Part shown: positions 9,813 through 19,260 of the stretch, piece after piece
Layout: every line of letters begins with the position of its first letter
Numbering within the stretch: the stretch's first letter is position 1
Assembly: GCA_021848465.1 (NCBI GenBank)
Contig: JAJZUP010000001.1
Location: forward strand, 186,001-250,000
Direction: 5' to 3'
Origin: Pseudomonadota bacterium
Lineage (GTDB): Bacteria; Pseudomonadota; Gammaproteobacteria; Burkholderiales; Gallionellaceae
DNA: 64,000 nucleotides
The notes under the pieces: model-generated
Told to the model about the DNA's origin: nothing
What the model saw: only the letters and a program-made list of their open reading frames with translations
Database searches by the model: none
Translations under genes and position numbers: made by a program

Positions 9813-10199
9813 TCAGCCGATAACCCCATCGACGTAAAACCACCGCCCCTCCTCGCGCACAAAGCGGCTCACCTCATGCAACCGATGGGCACGGCCTTGC
9901 ACCTTGTAGCGAGCAACGAATTCGACAATGGCATGGGTGGCATCCTGCTGCTCATGGCGCTTTACTTCGAGCCCCAGCCATTTGGTTGGCAGCTCTTCCG
10001 CCAGACCCAGCTTCGAAGGGCGTGTCGATGCATGCCAAGTCGCCAGCAGGTAGTCTTCATCAAGCAACGTGTAGGCAGTGTAGCGCGACCGCATCAGGGC
10101 TTCCGCCGTGGGCGCAGACTCTCCCGCATTGATGAAGCAGCCGCAACATTCGCCATATTGCTTGCCGCTGCCGCACGGACATTCAACTAGCTTGGCCAT
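9813..10199 (-). CDS. YchJ-like SEC-C motif protein
   Basis: 128 residues from the ATG at 10199. The N-terminus has the zinc-binding SEC-C motif CPCGSGKQYGECC (residues 7-19), followed by the NTF2-like domain typical of the YchJ/UPF0225 family, ending with FVREEGRWFYVDG. The function of the family is not established. The start lies inside the end of srkA (13-base overlap), so translation is probably coupled to it. A longer frame to 10400 only shadows srkA. Confidence 0.85.
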   Translation of the reverse strand: MAKLVECPCGSGKQYGECCGCFINAGESAPTAEALMRSRYTAYTLLDEDYLLATWHASTRPSKLGLAEELPTKWLGLEVKRHEQQDATHAIVEFVARYKVQGRAHRLHEVSRFVREEGRWFYVDGVIG

Positions 10200-11182
10200 A
10201 GCGGCGGCTCCTCCATGGCTGCGATCTGCTCGCGCAATTCGAGGATACGGTTCTGCCAGTAATGCTGGGTGTTGAACCACGGAAACGCCTGCTTGAAGGC
10301 GGCATCGTCCCAACGCCGCGCCAACCAGGCCGAGTAGTGGATCAACCGCAAGGTGCGCAAAGCCTCGATCAGGTGCAGCTCGCGCGCATCGAATTCGCAA
10401 AAGTCCTCATACCCGGCCAACACATCGGCGAGTTGCTGCACGCGCTCTTCACGCTCGCCTGAAAGCAACATCCACAAGTCCTGCACCGCTGGCCCCATAC
10501 GGCTGTCGTCGAAATCGACGAAGTGCGGGCCGTCGTCCGTCCACAGCACATTGCCCGCATGGCAATCGCCGTGCAGGCGCAAAGTCTGCACCTTGCCCGC
10601 TCGCTCGAAACAGTGCCGCACGCCGGCCAGCGTCTGGTCGATCACGCTGCGATAAGCAGGCTCAATATCGGCGGGAATAAAACCATTGGTCAACAGAAAG
10701 TCGCGCGGCTCGACACCAAAGGTCTCGATGTTCAACTCAGGGCGATGCTGGAAAACTTGCGTTGCCCCCACCGCATGGATGCGCCCGAGAAAACGCCCCA
10801 GCCATTCCAGCGTATTCCGGTCGTCCAGTTCCGGCGCGCGCCCGCCGCGCTTGGGGAACACCGCAAAACGGAAGCCCTCGAAGTGATGCAGCGTGCTGCC
10901 CGCCACCGCAAGTGCCGGCACCACCGGGATCTCGCGCTCCACCAGCTCCTGCACAAACGCATGCTCTTCGAGAATGGCGTCGTCCGTCCAACGCCCAGGG
11001 CGATAAAACTTGGCGACCAGCGGCGCACCATCGTCGATGCCCACCTGATACACGCGATTCTCGTAGCTGTTCAGCGCCAGCAAGCGCCCATCGCAACGCA
11101 GGCCGACGCTCTCCAGCGCGTTGAGCACAACGTCGGGGGTGAGCGATGAAAAGTTTTTGGCTTGCATTTCAGAATGCCGCAT
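10187..11182 (-). CDS. srkA: Stress response kinase A (YihE/RdoA family)
   Basis: A choline-kinase-like Ser/Thr kinase that in Escherichia coli counteracts MazF-type toxin killing and envelope stress. The catalytic loop LHGDCHAGNVL and the metal-binding VDFDDSRMGP are intact, as is the family N-terminal segment SYENRVYQVG. I choose the ATG at 11182 (MRHSEMQAKN) because AGGAAG lies six bases upstream; this gives 331 residues, the usual length. That start lies inside the 3' end of the ParE-like gene, with a 14-base overlap. An ATG at 11167 would avoid the overlap but has no ribosome site. Confidence 0.9.
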   Translation of the reverse strand: MRHSEMQAKNFSSLTPDVVLNALESVGLRCDGRLLALNSYENRVYQVGIDDGAPLVAKFYRPGRWTDDAILEEHAFVQELVEREIPVVPALAVAGSTLHHFEGFRFAVFPKRGGRAPELDDRNTLEWLGRFLGRIHAVGATQVFQHRPELNIETFGVEPRDFLLTNGFIPADIEPAYRSVIDQTLAGVRHCFERAGKVQTLRLHGDCHAGNVLWTDDGPHFVDFDDSRMGPAVQDLWMLLSGEREERVQQLADVLAGYEDFCEFDARELHLIEALRTLRLIHYSAWLARRWDDAAFKQAFPWFNTQHYWQNRILELREQIAAMEEPPLWPS

Positions 11183-11465
11183 ATCCCGCTTCCTGCTGGT
11201 TGCGTATGGCGAGAATAAACACGGCATCCACCTCCACAATGTAACGATACAGCGCCACATAGCCATGCGAGTCGCGACCGATCACCAGTTCGCGCTTGCC
11301 ATTCATGGCGGGGCGCCCGATCATGGGGTTGTGCGCCAGCACGTTAAATGCCTCGATGATCTCGCGTATTCTCAGCTCTGGTTGCTCAACCTGAAATTGC
11401 GCCAGATGGTCGAGAATGCGCTCGAAATCATCCGCTACTTGCGGCGCGAGCTCGATGCGCGTCAT
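11169..11465 (-). CDS. RelE/ParE-family toxin
   Basis: 98 residues with the compact RelE/ParE layout: N-terminal helices (RIELAPQVADDFERILDHL), the central NPMIGRPA stretch, and the C-terminal strands RELVIGRDSHGYVALYRY and AVFILAIRNQQE. Such toxins act on gyrase (ParE) or ribosome-bound mRNA (RelE); sequence alone does not decide which. It follows the antitoxin with a one-base stop/start overlap and overlaps srkA downstream, so toxin, antitoxin and srkA are likely read from one message. Confidence 0.85.
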   Translation of the reverse strand: MTRIELAPQVADDFERILDHLAQFQVEQPELRIREIIEAFNVLAHNPMIGRPAMNGKRELVIGRDSHGYVALYRYIVEVDAVFILAIRNQQEAGYAAF

Positions 11466-11752
11466 CAGCGATGTGCCAGCTTGCGGGCTACGGGGCGTTT
11501 GGCCTTGTTACCGGCGAGACGCTCTTCCAGATAGCCGCGCATCTCCTGCCATGAAATCGTTTTGCCGGAGGAAACGATGCCGGCATAACGCGCTTCGGCG
11601 ACCGCATCGAAATCCGCGCGCCGCTCCTCTTGTTCCGCTTTTTCCGCAATGGCTTCGAGGATGAAACCATGCGTGCTGGCACCCGCGCGTTTCGCCGCCT
11701 TCGCGACGCGGGCTTTCAATTCCTCCGGCAAGCGTATGGTAGTTGTGGACAT
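11465..11752 (-). CDS. Ribbon-helix-helix antitoxin
   Basis: 95 residues from the ATG at 11752, which has GGAG just upstream. The N-terminus MSTTTIRLPEELKARVAKAA is a classic ribbon-helix-helix (CopG/ParD-like) DNA-binding domain. The C-terminal half, with SWQEMRGYLEERL, would wrap the toxin. Such antitoxins repress their own promoter together with the toxin, consistent with the palindromic DNA at 11772-11803. Confidence 0.85.
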   Translation of the reverse strand: MSTTTIRLPEELKARVAKAAKRAGASTHGFILEAIAEKAEQEERRADFDAVAEARYAGIVSSGKTISWQEMRGYLEERLAGNKAKRPVARKLAHR

Positions 11753-11771
11753 GAGAGGCTCCGATAGTAGA

Positions 11772-11803
11772 CGTAGCGCGCACTGTAGCACAGTAGCGCT
11801 ACG
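11772..11803. promoter_or_regulatory. Candidate operator of the toxin-antitoxin pair
   Basis: Twenty bases before the antitoxin start lies a group of inverted repeats: ACTGT-AGC-ACAGT (11782-11794) and the perfect palindrome GTAGCGCTAC (11793-11802), with another CGTAGCGC at 11772-11779. Repeated palindromes of this kind are the usual binding sites of RHH antitoxins. The assignment is by position and symmetry only. Confidence 0.5.
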
Positions 11804-11925
11804 TTTCACTCGGAAAGATTGTCGTTATTGCATGGCTGCTGAAGCCAAAGAATCGCAGTGCAAGATTTGCCCGTAGCGCGAAGCAGGCCAAGAATCTTTT
11901 CGCAGACACGCTGCAGACTAAGCAA

Positions 11926-13188
11926 TTAGAAAGGTCGCATTGGCTCATTGAGGGAGCGGATACGAAAACAGTCATCGCAAAGTCGAAGCGTCCCAGGGCC
12001 AGCCGCTGGCATACTTATCAAGGCATAATCACAAGCCGGATCATCTGCACAGATACTGCACACATCCGAACCTCCCGCCACCTGAATCGCCGCTTCCGTC
12101 ATCGCGGCCTGCTTGGGATTCCATTCACGCAGTGAAGCAAACCACTCAGGCGTGTGCGGACGAAGAAGTTTGGGAGGCGCAGGCTCGCGCAGCCCCCTAC
12201 TTTCAAGCCATGCAGTTGCCGCCTTAATGCGTCGAGCATGAAAATCGGTCAGGATGTCGTACAACTCTACCTTCAGAGCAAAGTATTTGAGAGGATGAAA
12301 TGTGTTCAAGGTAACGTAGCCGGCATGGTTTAGGATAAAACGATTTGGCCACAACTCCTCGTCTGCCAGCAGCACTTCGCAGTACCTCTGCTTGACTTCC
12401 TCCGAGGCATTGTGCGCCTCCATCATTGCAACATGGTACTGCCAGGGATTTCTTTCGAACTCGTCTCGCCACAGTTCTAGGTACCTTGAGGATTGCAGGG
12501 CTTGCACAAGTTGAGCATCTCCCTCTGGATGCTCAACCAGGTAAGCATCAATATCGTTCAGCGACTCGATCTCGGGGGACAGTTTGCGGGCATCCTGCAG
12601 CAAGGCGTTTGTTGAATCGCGCATAGCCTGGACATTGTCAATATCCTCACGCCGATCAGCCTCTTCTTCTTGGCTGAGATTCCTAAGCACATTTGGAACT
12701 TCAACAAGCGCAGTGCTATTCAGGAGTTCACCTGGGTGGCAAAAGTCAGCATCCGATACTAGGTTCACGCCGGCATCGCGGTAGGCCTGCGCGACCAAAC
12801 GTGAGCAGAACTGTCTCCTACCGGCCACGAAACCAGCCAAGACGCTCTTAGCTGCGCCGGACTTCGTGTATCGAGTACCAACCGCAGCTCTGGCAAAGAA
12901 GATAACAGCGCGTAATTGATCCGTTGACAGTGGCTTCACCGGTCGAAGCACATGACCTGCGCAGCCTGGTTCAAGAATGATCCGCCCAAGGTTTCGTGCG
13001 TGAACACCGTCTCCAGTGGAATCGATCACGCTAGACGTATCCACACAAATCATGGCGTGTGAGATGTCCGTGTCGGTGAGCTTTCGTATCGTTTTGCTCA
13101 TCGGGTCAGTCGTCGTCGTCAAGACAACATCGCCGGGCTGGATGAGGTCGGTGACGAATACCCTTGGCCACAGTTCAAATTCACTCAT
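11926..13188 (-). CDS. YiiX/YebB-like permuted-papain hydrolase with C-terminal Cys cluster
   Basis: 420 residues, with GGAG seven bases before the ATG. The first 150 residues carry the permuted NlpC/P60 (YiiX, peptidase C92-type) signature: IQPGDVVLTT, then DISHAMICVD with the candidate catalytic His44, and later QFCSRLVAQAYRDAG with candidate nucleophile Cys128. There is no signal peptide, so it should act in the cytoplasm. The middle 200 residues are unassigned. The C-terminus has C377xxC380, C386 and C404xxC407, a likely zinc knuckle. A weak inverted repeat (CAAAGG/CCTTTG, 13211-13228) lies upstream. It neighbours a toxin-antitoxin pair, which suggests an accessory gene. Confidence 0.65.
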   Translation of the reverse strand: MSEFELWPRVFVTDLIQPGDVVLTTTTDPMSKTIRKLTDTDISHAMICVDTSSVIDSTGDGVHARNLGRIILEPGCAGHVLRPVKPLSTDQLRAVIFFARAAVGTRYTKSGAAKSVLAGFVAGRRQFCSRLVAQAYRDAGVNLVSDADFCHPGELLNSTALVEVPNVLRNLSQEEEADRREDIDNVQAMRDSTNALLQDARKLSPEIESLNDIDAYLVEHPEGDAQLVQALQSSRYLELWRDEFERNPWQYHVAMMEAHNASEEVKQRYCEVLLADEELWPNRFILNHAGYVTLNTFHPLKYFALKVELYDILTDFHARRIKAATAWLESRGLREPAPPKLLRPHTPEWFASLREWNPKQAAMTEAAIQVAGGSDVCSICADDPACDYALISMPAAGPGTLRLCDDCFRIRSLNEPMRPF

Positions 13189-13318
13189 TTCTCAACTCCG
13201 ATTCAAGAACCAAAGGCGGCGACCTTTGCAATGTATTTCAGCAATAACCACTACGTGGCGTTAGTTGGCAGCGTTTCCATCCACAGCTAAAACAGCTATG
13301 GCCTACGCCCCACCCCCC

Positions 13319-13975
13319 TCAAATCTCCTCAATCACCCGCTCCTCCGGGAACCGCGACTTCGGCAGTTTCGCATTGAAGTCATCGGCACCGCGATAGCCC
13401 AGTGCGGCGATCACCACACTGGTGAGCCCCTGTTCGCGCAGGCCGAGTTCTTCGTTGAGGATGCGCGGGTCGAAGCCTTCGATGGGAGTGGCGTCGATCT
13501 CCAGTGTGGCGGCACCGAGCAGCAGGGTGCCGAGCGCGAGGTACACCTGTTTTTCCATCCAATGCTGGGTATCTTTGGCATCGTAGCGGTGCAGGCCGGT
13601 ATAGAAGCTGCGCCCCTTGCTTTGCGCAGCTTTGCTCTCCGCGGTGGGATAGCGCCCGTCGGCATCTTCCTGCGCGAGCAGGCTGGCGAGGTGGGCTTCG
13701 TCCATGGTGGTGCGGGCGCAGAACACGACGACATGGGAGGCATTCAGGATCTTCGGCCCGTTCGCAGCAAAGGGGCCTTGCTGCGCGGCCTTGGCGATGC
13801 GCGCTTTGCCGTCATCGCTGGAGGCGATGATGAAGTGCCAGGGCTGCGAGTTGATCGACGAAGGCGCGAACCTGAGCAGGGTCTTGAGCTGCTCGACCTG
13901 CGCCACCGGTATCTTGCGGGTCGGGTCGTAGGCTTTGCAGGTGTGGCGGCTCAGGGCGATGCGGGCGATGTCCAT
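13319..13975 (-). CDS. nfsB: Oxygen-insensitive NAD(P)H nitroreductase, NfsB type
   Basis: 218 residues, essentially the length of E. coli NfsB (217). The FMN-binding N-terminal SRHTCKAYDP, the central APSSINSQPWHF and the C-terminal LGYRGADDFNAKLPKSR are all characteristic. The enzyme reduces nitroaromatics and quinones using NAD(P)H. GGAG seven bases before the ATG supports the start. It appears monocistronic; the 130 bp before the upstream-lying hydrolase gene hold no gene. Confidence 0.88.
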   Translation of the reverse strand: MDIARIALSRHTCKAYDPTRKIPVAQVEQLKTLLRFAPSSINSQPWHFIIASSDDGKARIAKAAQQGPFAANGPKILNASHVVVFCARTTMDEAHLASLLAQEDADGRYPTAESKAAQSKGRSFYTGLHRYDAKDTQHWMEKQVYLALGTLLLGAATLEIDATPIEGFDPRILNEELGLREQGLTSVVIAALGYRGADDFNAKLPKSRFPEERVIEEI

Positions 13976-14102
13976 GAAGGTCTCCGAGGTCGGGTGAAAT
14001 TGAGATCAGGCAGAATTTTGCATCAAACAGCGATGCAAGGGAGCCCCCTTTGCCAAGGGAGCGAAACTTGAATGAGGCAATGGCTCGACAGCCAGTCAGG
14101 CC

Positions 14103-14128
14103 GTCATACCGGCGCAGGCCGGCATGAC
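14103..14128. repeat. REP-like inverted repeat after rhlE
   Basis: GTCATACCGGC and GCCGGCATGAC are inverted with one mismatch around a 4-base loop, ending one base from the rhlE stop. Elements of this GTCAT...CCGGC...ATGAC shape are common extragenic palindromes in Proteobacteria and may stabilise or terminate the leftward message. Confidence 0.6.
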
Positions 14129-14129
14129 C

Positions 14130-15530
14130 TTAACGGCCCCTGCCGCCAAAACGATGCAATGCGGGTACGGCGGGTTTGCTTGCGCCATGCGAGGCGGGTT
14201 TGGCATTCCCTTTGGGTGCGGATCGCGTCTGCTGGCCCTGTGCGCTTCCGCTTGCTTTGGGCTGCGCTGCTTGTCCGGAGCGGGCCTGTTGGCCACGGCC
14301 TTGTCCGCCGCCACTGCGCGGCTGGCTGCGGCCCTGCCCCTGGCGTTGACCACCGCCACGGTTCTGCCCGTTAACGATGGGCTCGGCCTTGATGCTCGGA
14401 TCGACCTCGAAGCCCGCCACCACTTCACGCGGCAGCTCGCGCTTGATCAGGCGCTCGATGTCCTTGAGCAATTTGGCTTCGTCCACGCATACCAGCGAGC
14501 TGGCTTCGCCTTCCGCACCGGCACGGCCAGTACGGCCGATGCGGTGCACGTAGTCTTCCGGCACGTTGGGCAACTCGTAGTTCACCACATGCGGCAGTTC
14601 GTTGATATCGATGCCGCGCGCGGCAATGTCGGTGGCAACCAGCACTTGCAGCTTGCAGCTCTTGAACTCGGCCAGGGCGCGGGTGCGCGCATTCTGGCTC
14701 TTGTTCCCGTGGATCGCCATGGCCGGGATGCCGTCCTTGTCGAGCTGCTCGGCAAGACGATTGGCACCGTGCTTGGTGCGTGTGAACACCAGCACCTGGA
14801 ACCAGTTGCGCTCCTTGATCAGGTGGGTAAGCAACGCGCGCTTCTTGTCGCGGTCCACTGGATACACTTTTTGGCTGACGGTCTCGGCGGTGGTGTTACG
14901 GCGCGCAACTTCGACCAGCGCCGGGTTGTGCAGCAGGCCTTCCGCCAGCAGCTTGATCTCGTCGGAGAAGGTGGCGGAGAACAGCAGATTCTGGCGCTGC
15001 TTGGGCAGCAATGCGAGCACCTTCTTGATGTCGCGGATGAAGCCCATGTCCAGCATGCGGTCGGCTTCGTCCAGCACCAATATCTCGACATGCGACAGGT
15101 CTACGGTCTTTTGCTGGGCGTGGTCGAGCAAGCGGCCCGGCGTGGCAACCAGGATATCGACGCCGCCATGCAGTTGCTTGATCTGCGGGTTGATATTGAC
15201 GCCGCCGAACATCATCATGGATTTCAGCGGCAGGTATTTGCCGTACAGGCGCACGCTCTCTTCCACCTGGGCGGCGAGTTCGCGCGTGGGCACCAGCACC
15301 AGCGCACGAATGTAGTGCTTGCCGATGACGGGTTTTTCCATCAGGCGTTGCAGCATGGGCAAGGTAAAGCCGGCGGTCTTGCCGGTGCCGGTCTGCGCGC
15401 CGCCGAGCAGGTCGCCGCCCTTCAGCACGACCGGGATGGCTTGCGCTTGGATTGGAGTGGGTTGGGTATAACCGCGCTCGGTAACAGCACGGACGATTTC
15501 TTCGGACAGGCCGAGTGATGCAAATGACAT
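14130..15530 (-). CDS. rhlE: DEAD-box RNA helicase RhlE (first of two)
   Basis: 466 residues with the full helicase motif set: Q-motif [13 protein letters not shown], motif I AQTGTGKT, motif II DEAD in [13 protein letters not shown], motif III SAT and motif [12 protein letters not shown]. The tail from about residue 385 is low-complexity Gly/Gln/Arg/Ser, typical of RNA-binding RhlE extensions. GGAAAG before the ATG supports the start. It probably remodels rRNA or mRNA structure. A related gene occurs at 40869-42209. An extragenic palindrome follows the stop. Confidence 0.92.
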   Translation of the reverse strand: MSFASLGLSEEIVRAVTERGYTQPTPIQAQAIPVVLKGGDLLGGAQTGTGKTAGFTLPMLQRLMEKPVIGKHYIRALVLVPTRELAAQVEESVRLYGKYLPLKSMMMFGGVNINPQIKQLHGGVDILVATPGRLLDHAQQKTVDLSHVEILVLDEADRMLDMGFIRDIKKVLALLPKQRQNLLFSATFSDEIKLLAEGLLHNPALVEVARRNTTAETVSQKVYPVDRDKKRALLTHLIKERNWFQVLVFTRTKHGANRLAEQLDKDGIPAMAIHGNKSQNARTRALAEFKSCKLQVLVATDIAARGIDINELPHVVNYELPNVPEDYVHRIGRTGRAGAEGEASSLVCVDEAKLLKDIERLIKRELPREVVAGFEVDPSIKAEPIVNGQNRGGGQRQGQGRSQPRSGGGQGRGQQARSGQAAQPKASGSAQGQQTRSAPKGNAKPASHGASKPAVPALHRFGGRGR

Positions 15531-15759
15531 TATTTCTTTCCGGATAATTGGGATACTGATGACGCTGTTGCGTGCATGGATGCAGACGTTGGTGTGAATG
15601 CTTCGTTCGCTATTTTACCAAATCGTCATAACCCCTTTGCATATTCTTTACTTGTGCGCATTCCACTATATACTCGCTTGATGAGTTCTATATATTTTTC
15701 ACTATTGTCAGCAGTTATCAGCTTGTGCATTATTCTTCCCTGATTCGAGGAGCCCAGAT

Positions 15760-16602
15760 ATGCACACTGAATTAACCAGCGATCTCACCGCGAAGATTCT
15801 TAACGGTATCCAGATTCCGCCCTGCCCGGACTCGCTTACCTCCATCTTGCGCGCAGCAAAACATCCGTCTGCCGACTTTGCCAGCATTGCGAATTTGATC
15901 AGCAAGGATGCCGGCATTACCGGCCCTTTGCTCAAGCTGGCCAACTCGCCCTTCATCGGTTTGCGCAGCAAGGTGACATCGGTGTTGCAGGCGGTCAACG
16001 TGCTGGGCATGCAAAACACACTGAATCTGGTGCAGAACATTGCGTTGCGCCAGTCGTTAAGCGGGAACTCGCAAAGCTTCGAAAAGTTCTGGGAGCGCTC
16101 CAGCATGACTGCGTCTATTGCCGAAAAGATTGCAGCACGATTCCCCGAGGTTTCCAGGGATCACGCGTATATCGCAGCACTGTTTCATGACTGCGGCATC
16201 CCGGTTTTGATGATGAAATTTCCCGACTACCGGGAAACGGTCATGGCGCAAAGCAAGCAAGGACGCAATATCTGCGAGATCGAGAATAGTGTTTTTTCAA
16301 CCACGCATACCGTCGTCGGCAACATGCTGACCCGTAGCTGGATGCTGCCCCTGCAGATATGCAAGGCGATTCTCCTGCATCACGACGAAAGCATATTCCA
16401 TGCAGCAACCTCCGCCATTGAGCCTGAGGTGCGCAACCTGGTCGGCATCGTGCACATGGCGGAATGTATTGTCGATGAGCATCTTGCCGCGAAAGGCGAA
16501 TGGCACCTGTTTGAGCGCGCCATCCTTGAGCATTTTGAACTCTCTGCCCAGGAATTCTTCGAGCTCAAGCAGGATATTCTCGCCGTGCTGAACGGCGAAT
16601 GA
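15760..16602 (+). CDS. HDOD domain signalling protein
   Basis: 280 residues consisting of an HDOD domain from about residue 15 to 220: LISKDAGITGPLLKLANSPF, then AALFHDCGIPVLMM and LTRSWMLPLQICKAILLHHD. HDOD proteins are HD-phosphohydrolase relatives lacking full metal ligation and usually act as non-catalytic signalling modules, often linked to motility or c-di-GMP control. GAGGAG seven bases before the ATG supports the start. It is alone in its orientation and ends head-on with ychF, with no base between the stops. Confidence 0.87.
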   Translation: MHTELTSDLTAKILNGIQIPPCPDSLTSILRAAKHPSADFASIANLISKDAGITGPLLKLANSPFIGLRSKVTSVLQAVNVLGMQNTLNLVQNIALRQSLSGNSQSFEKFWERSSMTASIAEKIAARFPEVSRDHAYIAALFHDCGIPVLMMKFPDYRETVMAQSKQGRNICEIENSVFSTTHTVVGNMLTRSWMLPLQICKAILLHHDESIFHAATSAIEPEVRNLVGIVHMAECIVDEHLAAKGEWHLFERAILEHFELSAQEFFELKQDILAVLNGE

Positions 16603-17694
16603 TCACACGTTGAACAGGAAGTTCATCACGTCGCCGTCCTGCACGACGTAGTCCTTGCCTTCCACTCGCATTTTGCCCTTTTCCTTTGCGCCCGCTTCGC
16701 CGCCACAAGCAATGAAGTCGGCGAAGGAAATGGTCTGCGCGCGGATGAAGCCGCGCTCGAAATCGGTGTGAATCACGCCCGCGGCTTGCGGTGCGGTGTC
16801 ACCCTTGTGGATGGTCCAGGCGCGCACTTCCTTCACGCCGGCGGTGAAGTAGGTTTGCAGACCGAGCAGGTCGTATCCGGCACGAATCAGGCGATTCAAG
16901 CCGGGTTCATCGAGCCCGAGGTCGGCGAGGAATTCCTTCTTGTCGGCATCATCAAGGTCGGCAAGCTCCTGCTCGATCTTGGCACATAGCGCCACCACCG
17001 GTGCGCCCTCTTTCGCTGCATGTTCACGCAGGCGGTCGAGGTGCGCATTGTTCTCAAAGCCGTCTTCCAGCACGTTGCCGACGTACATGGCCGGCTTGAT
17101 GGTGAGCAGGCACAGCGGCTTGATGATTTGCTTATCATCGTCGCTCAAGCCCAACGTGCGCGCTGGCTTGCCTTCGTTCAAGTGCGGCAGCAGCTTTTCC
17201 AGCACAGCCACGAGTTTGATTGCATCCTTGTCGCCGGATTTGGCCTTCTTGCCGTCACGTGCAATGGTACGCTCTACCGCTGCGAGATCGGCCAATGCGA
17301 GCTCGGTGACGATGGTTTCGATGTCGGCTAGCGGGTCTACCTTGCCTGCTACGTGCACCACGTTGGGATCATCGAAGCAGCGCACCACGTTGACGATGGC
17401 ATCGGTCTCGCGGATGTTGGCGAGGAACTGGTTGCCCAATCCTTCGCCCTTGGAGGCGCCCGCCACCAGGCCGGCGATGTCGACGAACTCGACGATGGCG
17501 TGCTGCACGCGTTGCGGATTGACGATCTTCGATAGCGCATCAAGACGCGCATCCGGTACTTCGACGATACCGACGTTAGGCTCGATGGTGCAGAACGGGT
17601 AGTTTTCGGCGGCGATGCCCGCCTTGGTCAGTGCATTGAAGAGGGTAGACTTGCCGACGTTGGGCAGGCCGACGATGCCGCATTTCAAACTCAT
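16603..17694 (-). CDS. ychF: Redox-regulated ribosome-binding ATPase YchF (EngD/OLA1)
   Basis: 363 residues, the family length. The P-loop is GLPNVGKST near the N-terminus, with the G2-like [12 protein letters not shown] segment. The G4 position reads NVLE instead of NKxD, which gives YchF its preference for ATP over GTP. The C-terminal TGS domain ends with the characteristic [11 protein letters not shown]. It binds ribosomes and modulates translation and the oxidative stress response. AGGA about nine bases before the ATG fits the start. The usual neighbour pth is not present here. Confidence 0.95.
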   Translation of the reverse strand: MSLKCGIVGLPNVGKSTLFNALTKAGIAAENYPFCTIEPNVGIVEVPDARLDALSKIVNPQRVQHAIVEFVDIAGLVAGASKGEGLGNQFLANIRETDAIVNVVRCFDDPNVVHVAGKVDPLADIETIVTELALADLAAVERTIARDGKKAKSGDKDAIKLVAVLEKLLPHLNEGKPARTLGLSDDDKQIIKPLCLLTIKPAMYVGNVLEDGFENNAHLDRLREHAAKEGAPVVALCAKIEQELADLDDADKKEFLADLGLDEPGLNRLIRAGYDLLGLQTYFTAGVKEVRAWTIHKGDTAPQAAGVIHTDFERGFIRAQTISFADFIACGGEAGAKEKGKMRVEGKDYVVQDGDVMNFLFNV

Positions 17695-17829
17695 ATCTGT
17701 TTTCCTTGAATCAATAGTTACAACCGCTTCCGGCCTTTTGCCGCGTTTTACTCATTCAGGGAATCATAGGCGCTTGCTCAGAAATCCTGCCCGGTAAGCA
17801 ATTCTTTGCGCAAATTATACCATTCCGCG

Positions 17830-19260
17830 CTACTGCTTTGCCGGGCAGAGCACTTTGCCCGGGTTCATCAAACCGTTGGGGTCGAGCGCCAGCTTGATGC
17901 ACTGCATGAGTTGCAGCTCGACTTCGTCCTTGTAGTGGGTGATTTCCTCACATTTGAGCTGCCCCAGGCCATGCTCGGCGCTGATGCTGCCTTGCATCCG
18001 CGCAACGACTTCATATACCAGCCGGTTTACCTCGTGCTCGTGTTGCGCAATCAGAACCCGGTTTTGCTCTGTGTCCGGCATTGATGCGTTGTAGTGGATA
18101 TTGCCATCGCCCATATGACCGAATGCCACTACTCGGATACCGGGGTAGGCTTGTTGCAATGCGTGTGTCGCTGTGCGGATGAATTCGGCCACCCGACTTA
18201 GTGGTACGGATATGTCATGCTTGATGCTGATGCCTTCGGCTTTTTGCGCATCGCTGATATTTTTGCGCAACTTCCACCAGCGCTCTGCATGGTTTGCGTC
18301 TGCAGTTACCTCGAATTCCTCGATCCCACCCCCGAATTCCTTCAGCGCTTGCTCCAGTTCACCTTCAAGCGGTCCCGGCAATACATTGCTGAGTTGGGTT
18401 ATGACTATCCATTCATGTGCTTTATTGAACGGCTCTTCTGTCGCCGGAATATGCCTGAATACCAAGTCGAGGCATGAGCGTGAAATAATTTCAAATGCAC
18501 TGATCATATCGCCGCACCGCGCCCGCAAATGTGCCAGCAAAGCAGTGGCCGCTTCCGGCCCGCTGACTGCGATGCATGCAGTCGCTGTTGCTTGCGGACG
18601 CGGGAATAGTTTCAGTACGGCGGCCGTGATTATTCCCAGTGTACCTTCTGCTCCGACGAATAACTGTTTCAGATCGTAACCGGTGTTGTCCTTGCGCAGC
18701 CTGCGCAAGCCGTTCCACACCTGGCCGTCCGGCAATACCACTTCCATGCCCAGTACCAGATCGCGCGCGTTGCCGTACCGCAGTACTCCCAGACCGCCAG
18801 CATTGGTCGAGAGGTTGCCGCCAATTTCGCAATGCGGCGCGATAGCTGTCAGCCCGAGCGGGAACAGCCGGTTTGCCTGCTCTGCCGCTGCGTATATCTG
18901 CGCCAGTTTGCAGCCGGCCTCAACCGTCATGGTGTAATTGGTTTCGTCGATTTCGCGGATGCGCTGCATGCGCGACAGATTGATGATCACTTGTGGGCGC
19001 GCCGTCTCCGCCAATGGCACCGAAGCTCCGCACAGGCTGGTATTCCCCCCCTGCGGAACTATGGCAAGATTGTTTTTAACGCACCAGCGGATTGCCTGAC
19101 TGACCTGCCCGGTGTCTTGCGGCAGAATCACTGCCAGGGCCTTGCCGGTATAGCGCTTGCGCCAATCGGTGCAATAAGGGGCCGCTTCCTCGCCCGTCAG
19201 TACTGCCTGCGTACCGAGTTGCCTGCGCAGTTCGTCCAGTGGTTCGGAATATCCTTTCAC
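17830..19260 (-). CDS. FAD-linked oxidase (glycolate/D-lactate dehydrogenase type)
   Basis: 477 residues from the GTG at 19260, whose bases overlap the TGA of the preceding cytochrome-like gene (GTGA). A longer frame reaching 19311 lies inside that gene. The PCMH FAD-binding half has VPQGGNTSLCGAS and EIGGNLSTNAGGLGVLRYG; the C-terminal half has AFGHMGDGNIHYN and GSISAEHGLGQLK, which hold the metal/substrate-binding residues of GlcD-like dehydrogenases. It probably oxidises a D-2-hydroxy acid; which one is not visible. Translational coupling to a membrane haem protein suggests electrons go to that partner. Confidence 0.85.
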   Translation of the reverse strand: MKGYSEPLDELRRQLGTQAVLTGEEAAPYCTDWRKRYTGKALAVILPQDTGQVSQAIRWCVKNNLAIVPQGGNTSLCGASVPLAETARPQVIINLSRMQRIREIDETNYTMTVEAGCKLAQIYAAAEQANRLFPLGLTAIAPHCEIGGNLSTNAGGLGVLRYGNARDLVLGMEVVLPDGQVWNGLRRLRKDNTGYDLKQLFVGAEGTLGIITAAVLKLFPRPQATATACIAVSGPEAATALLAHLRARCGDMISAFEIISRSCLDLVFRHIPATEEPFNKAHEWIVITQLSNVLPGPLEGELEQALKEFGGGIEEFEVTADANHAERWWKLRKNISDAQKAEGISIKHDISVPLSRVAEFIRTATHALQQAYPGIRVVAFGHMGDGNIHYNASMPDTEQNRVLIAQHEHEVNRLVYEVVARMQGSISAEHGLGQLKCEEITHYKDEVELQLMQCIKLALDPNGLMNPGKVLCPAKQ

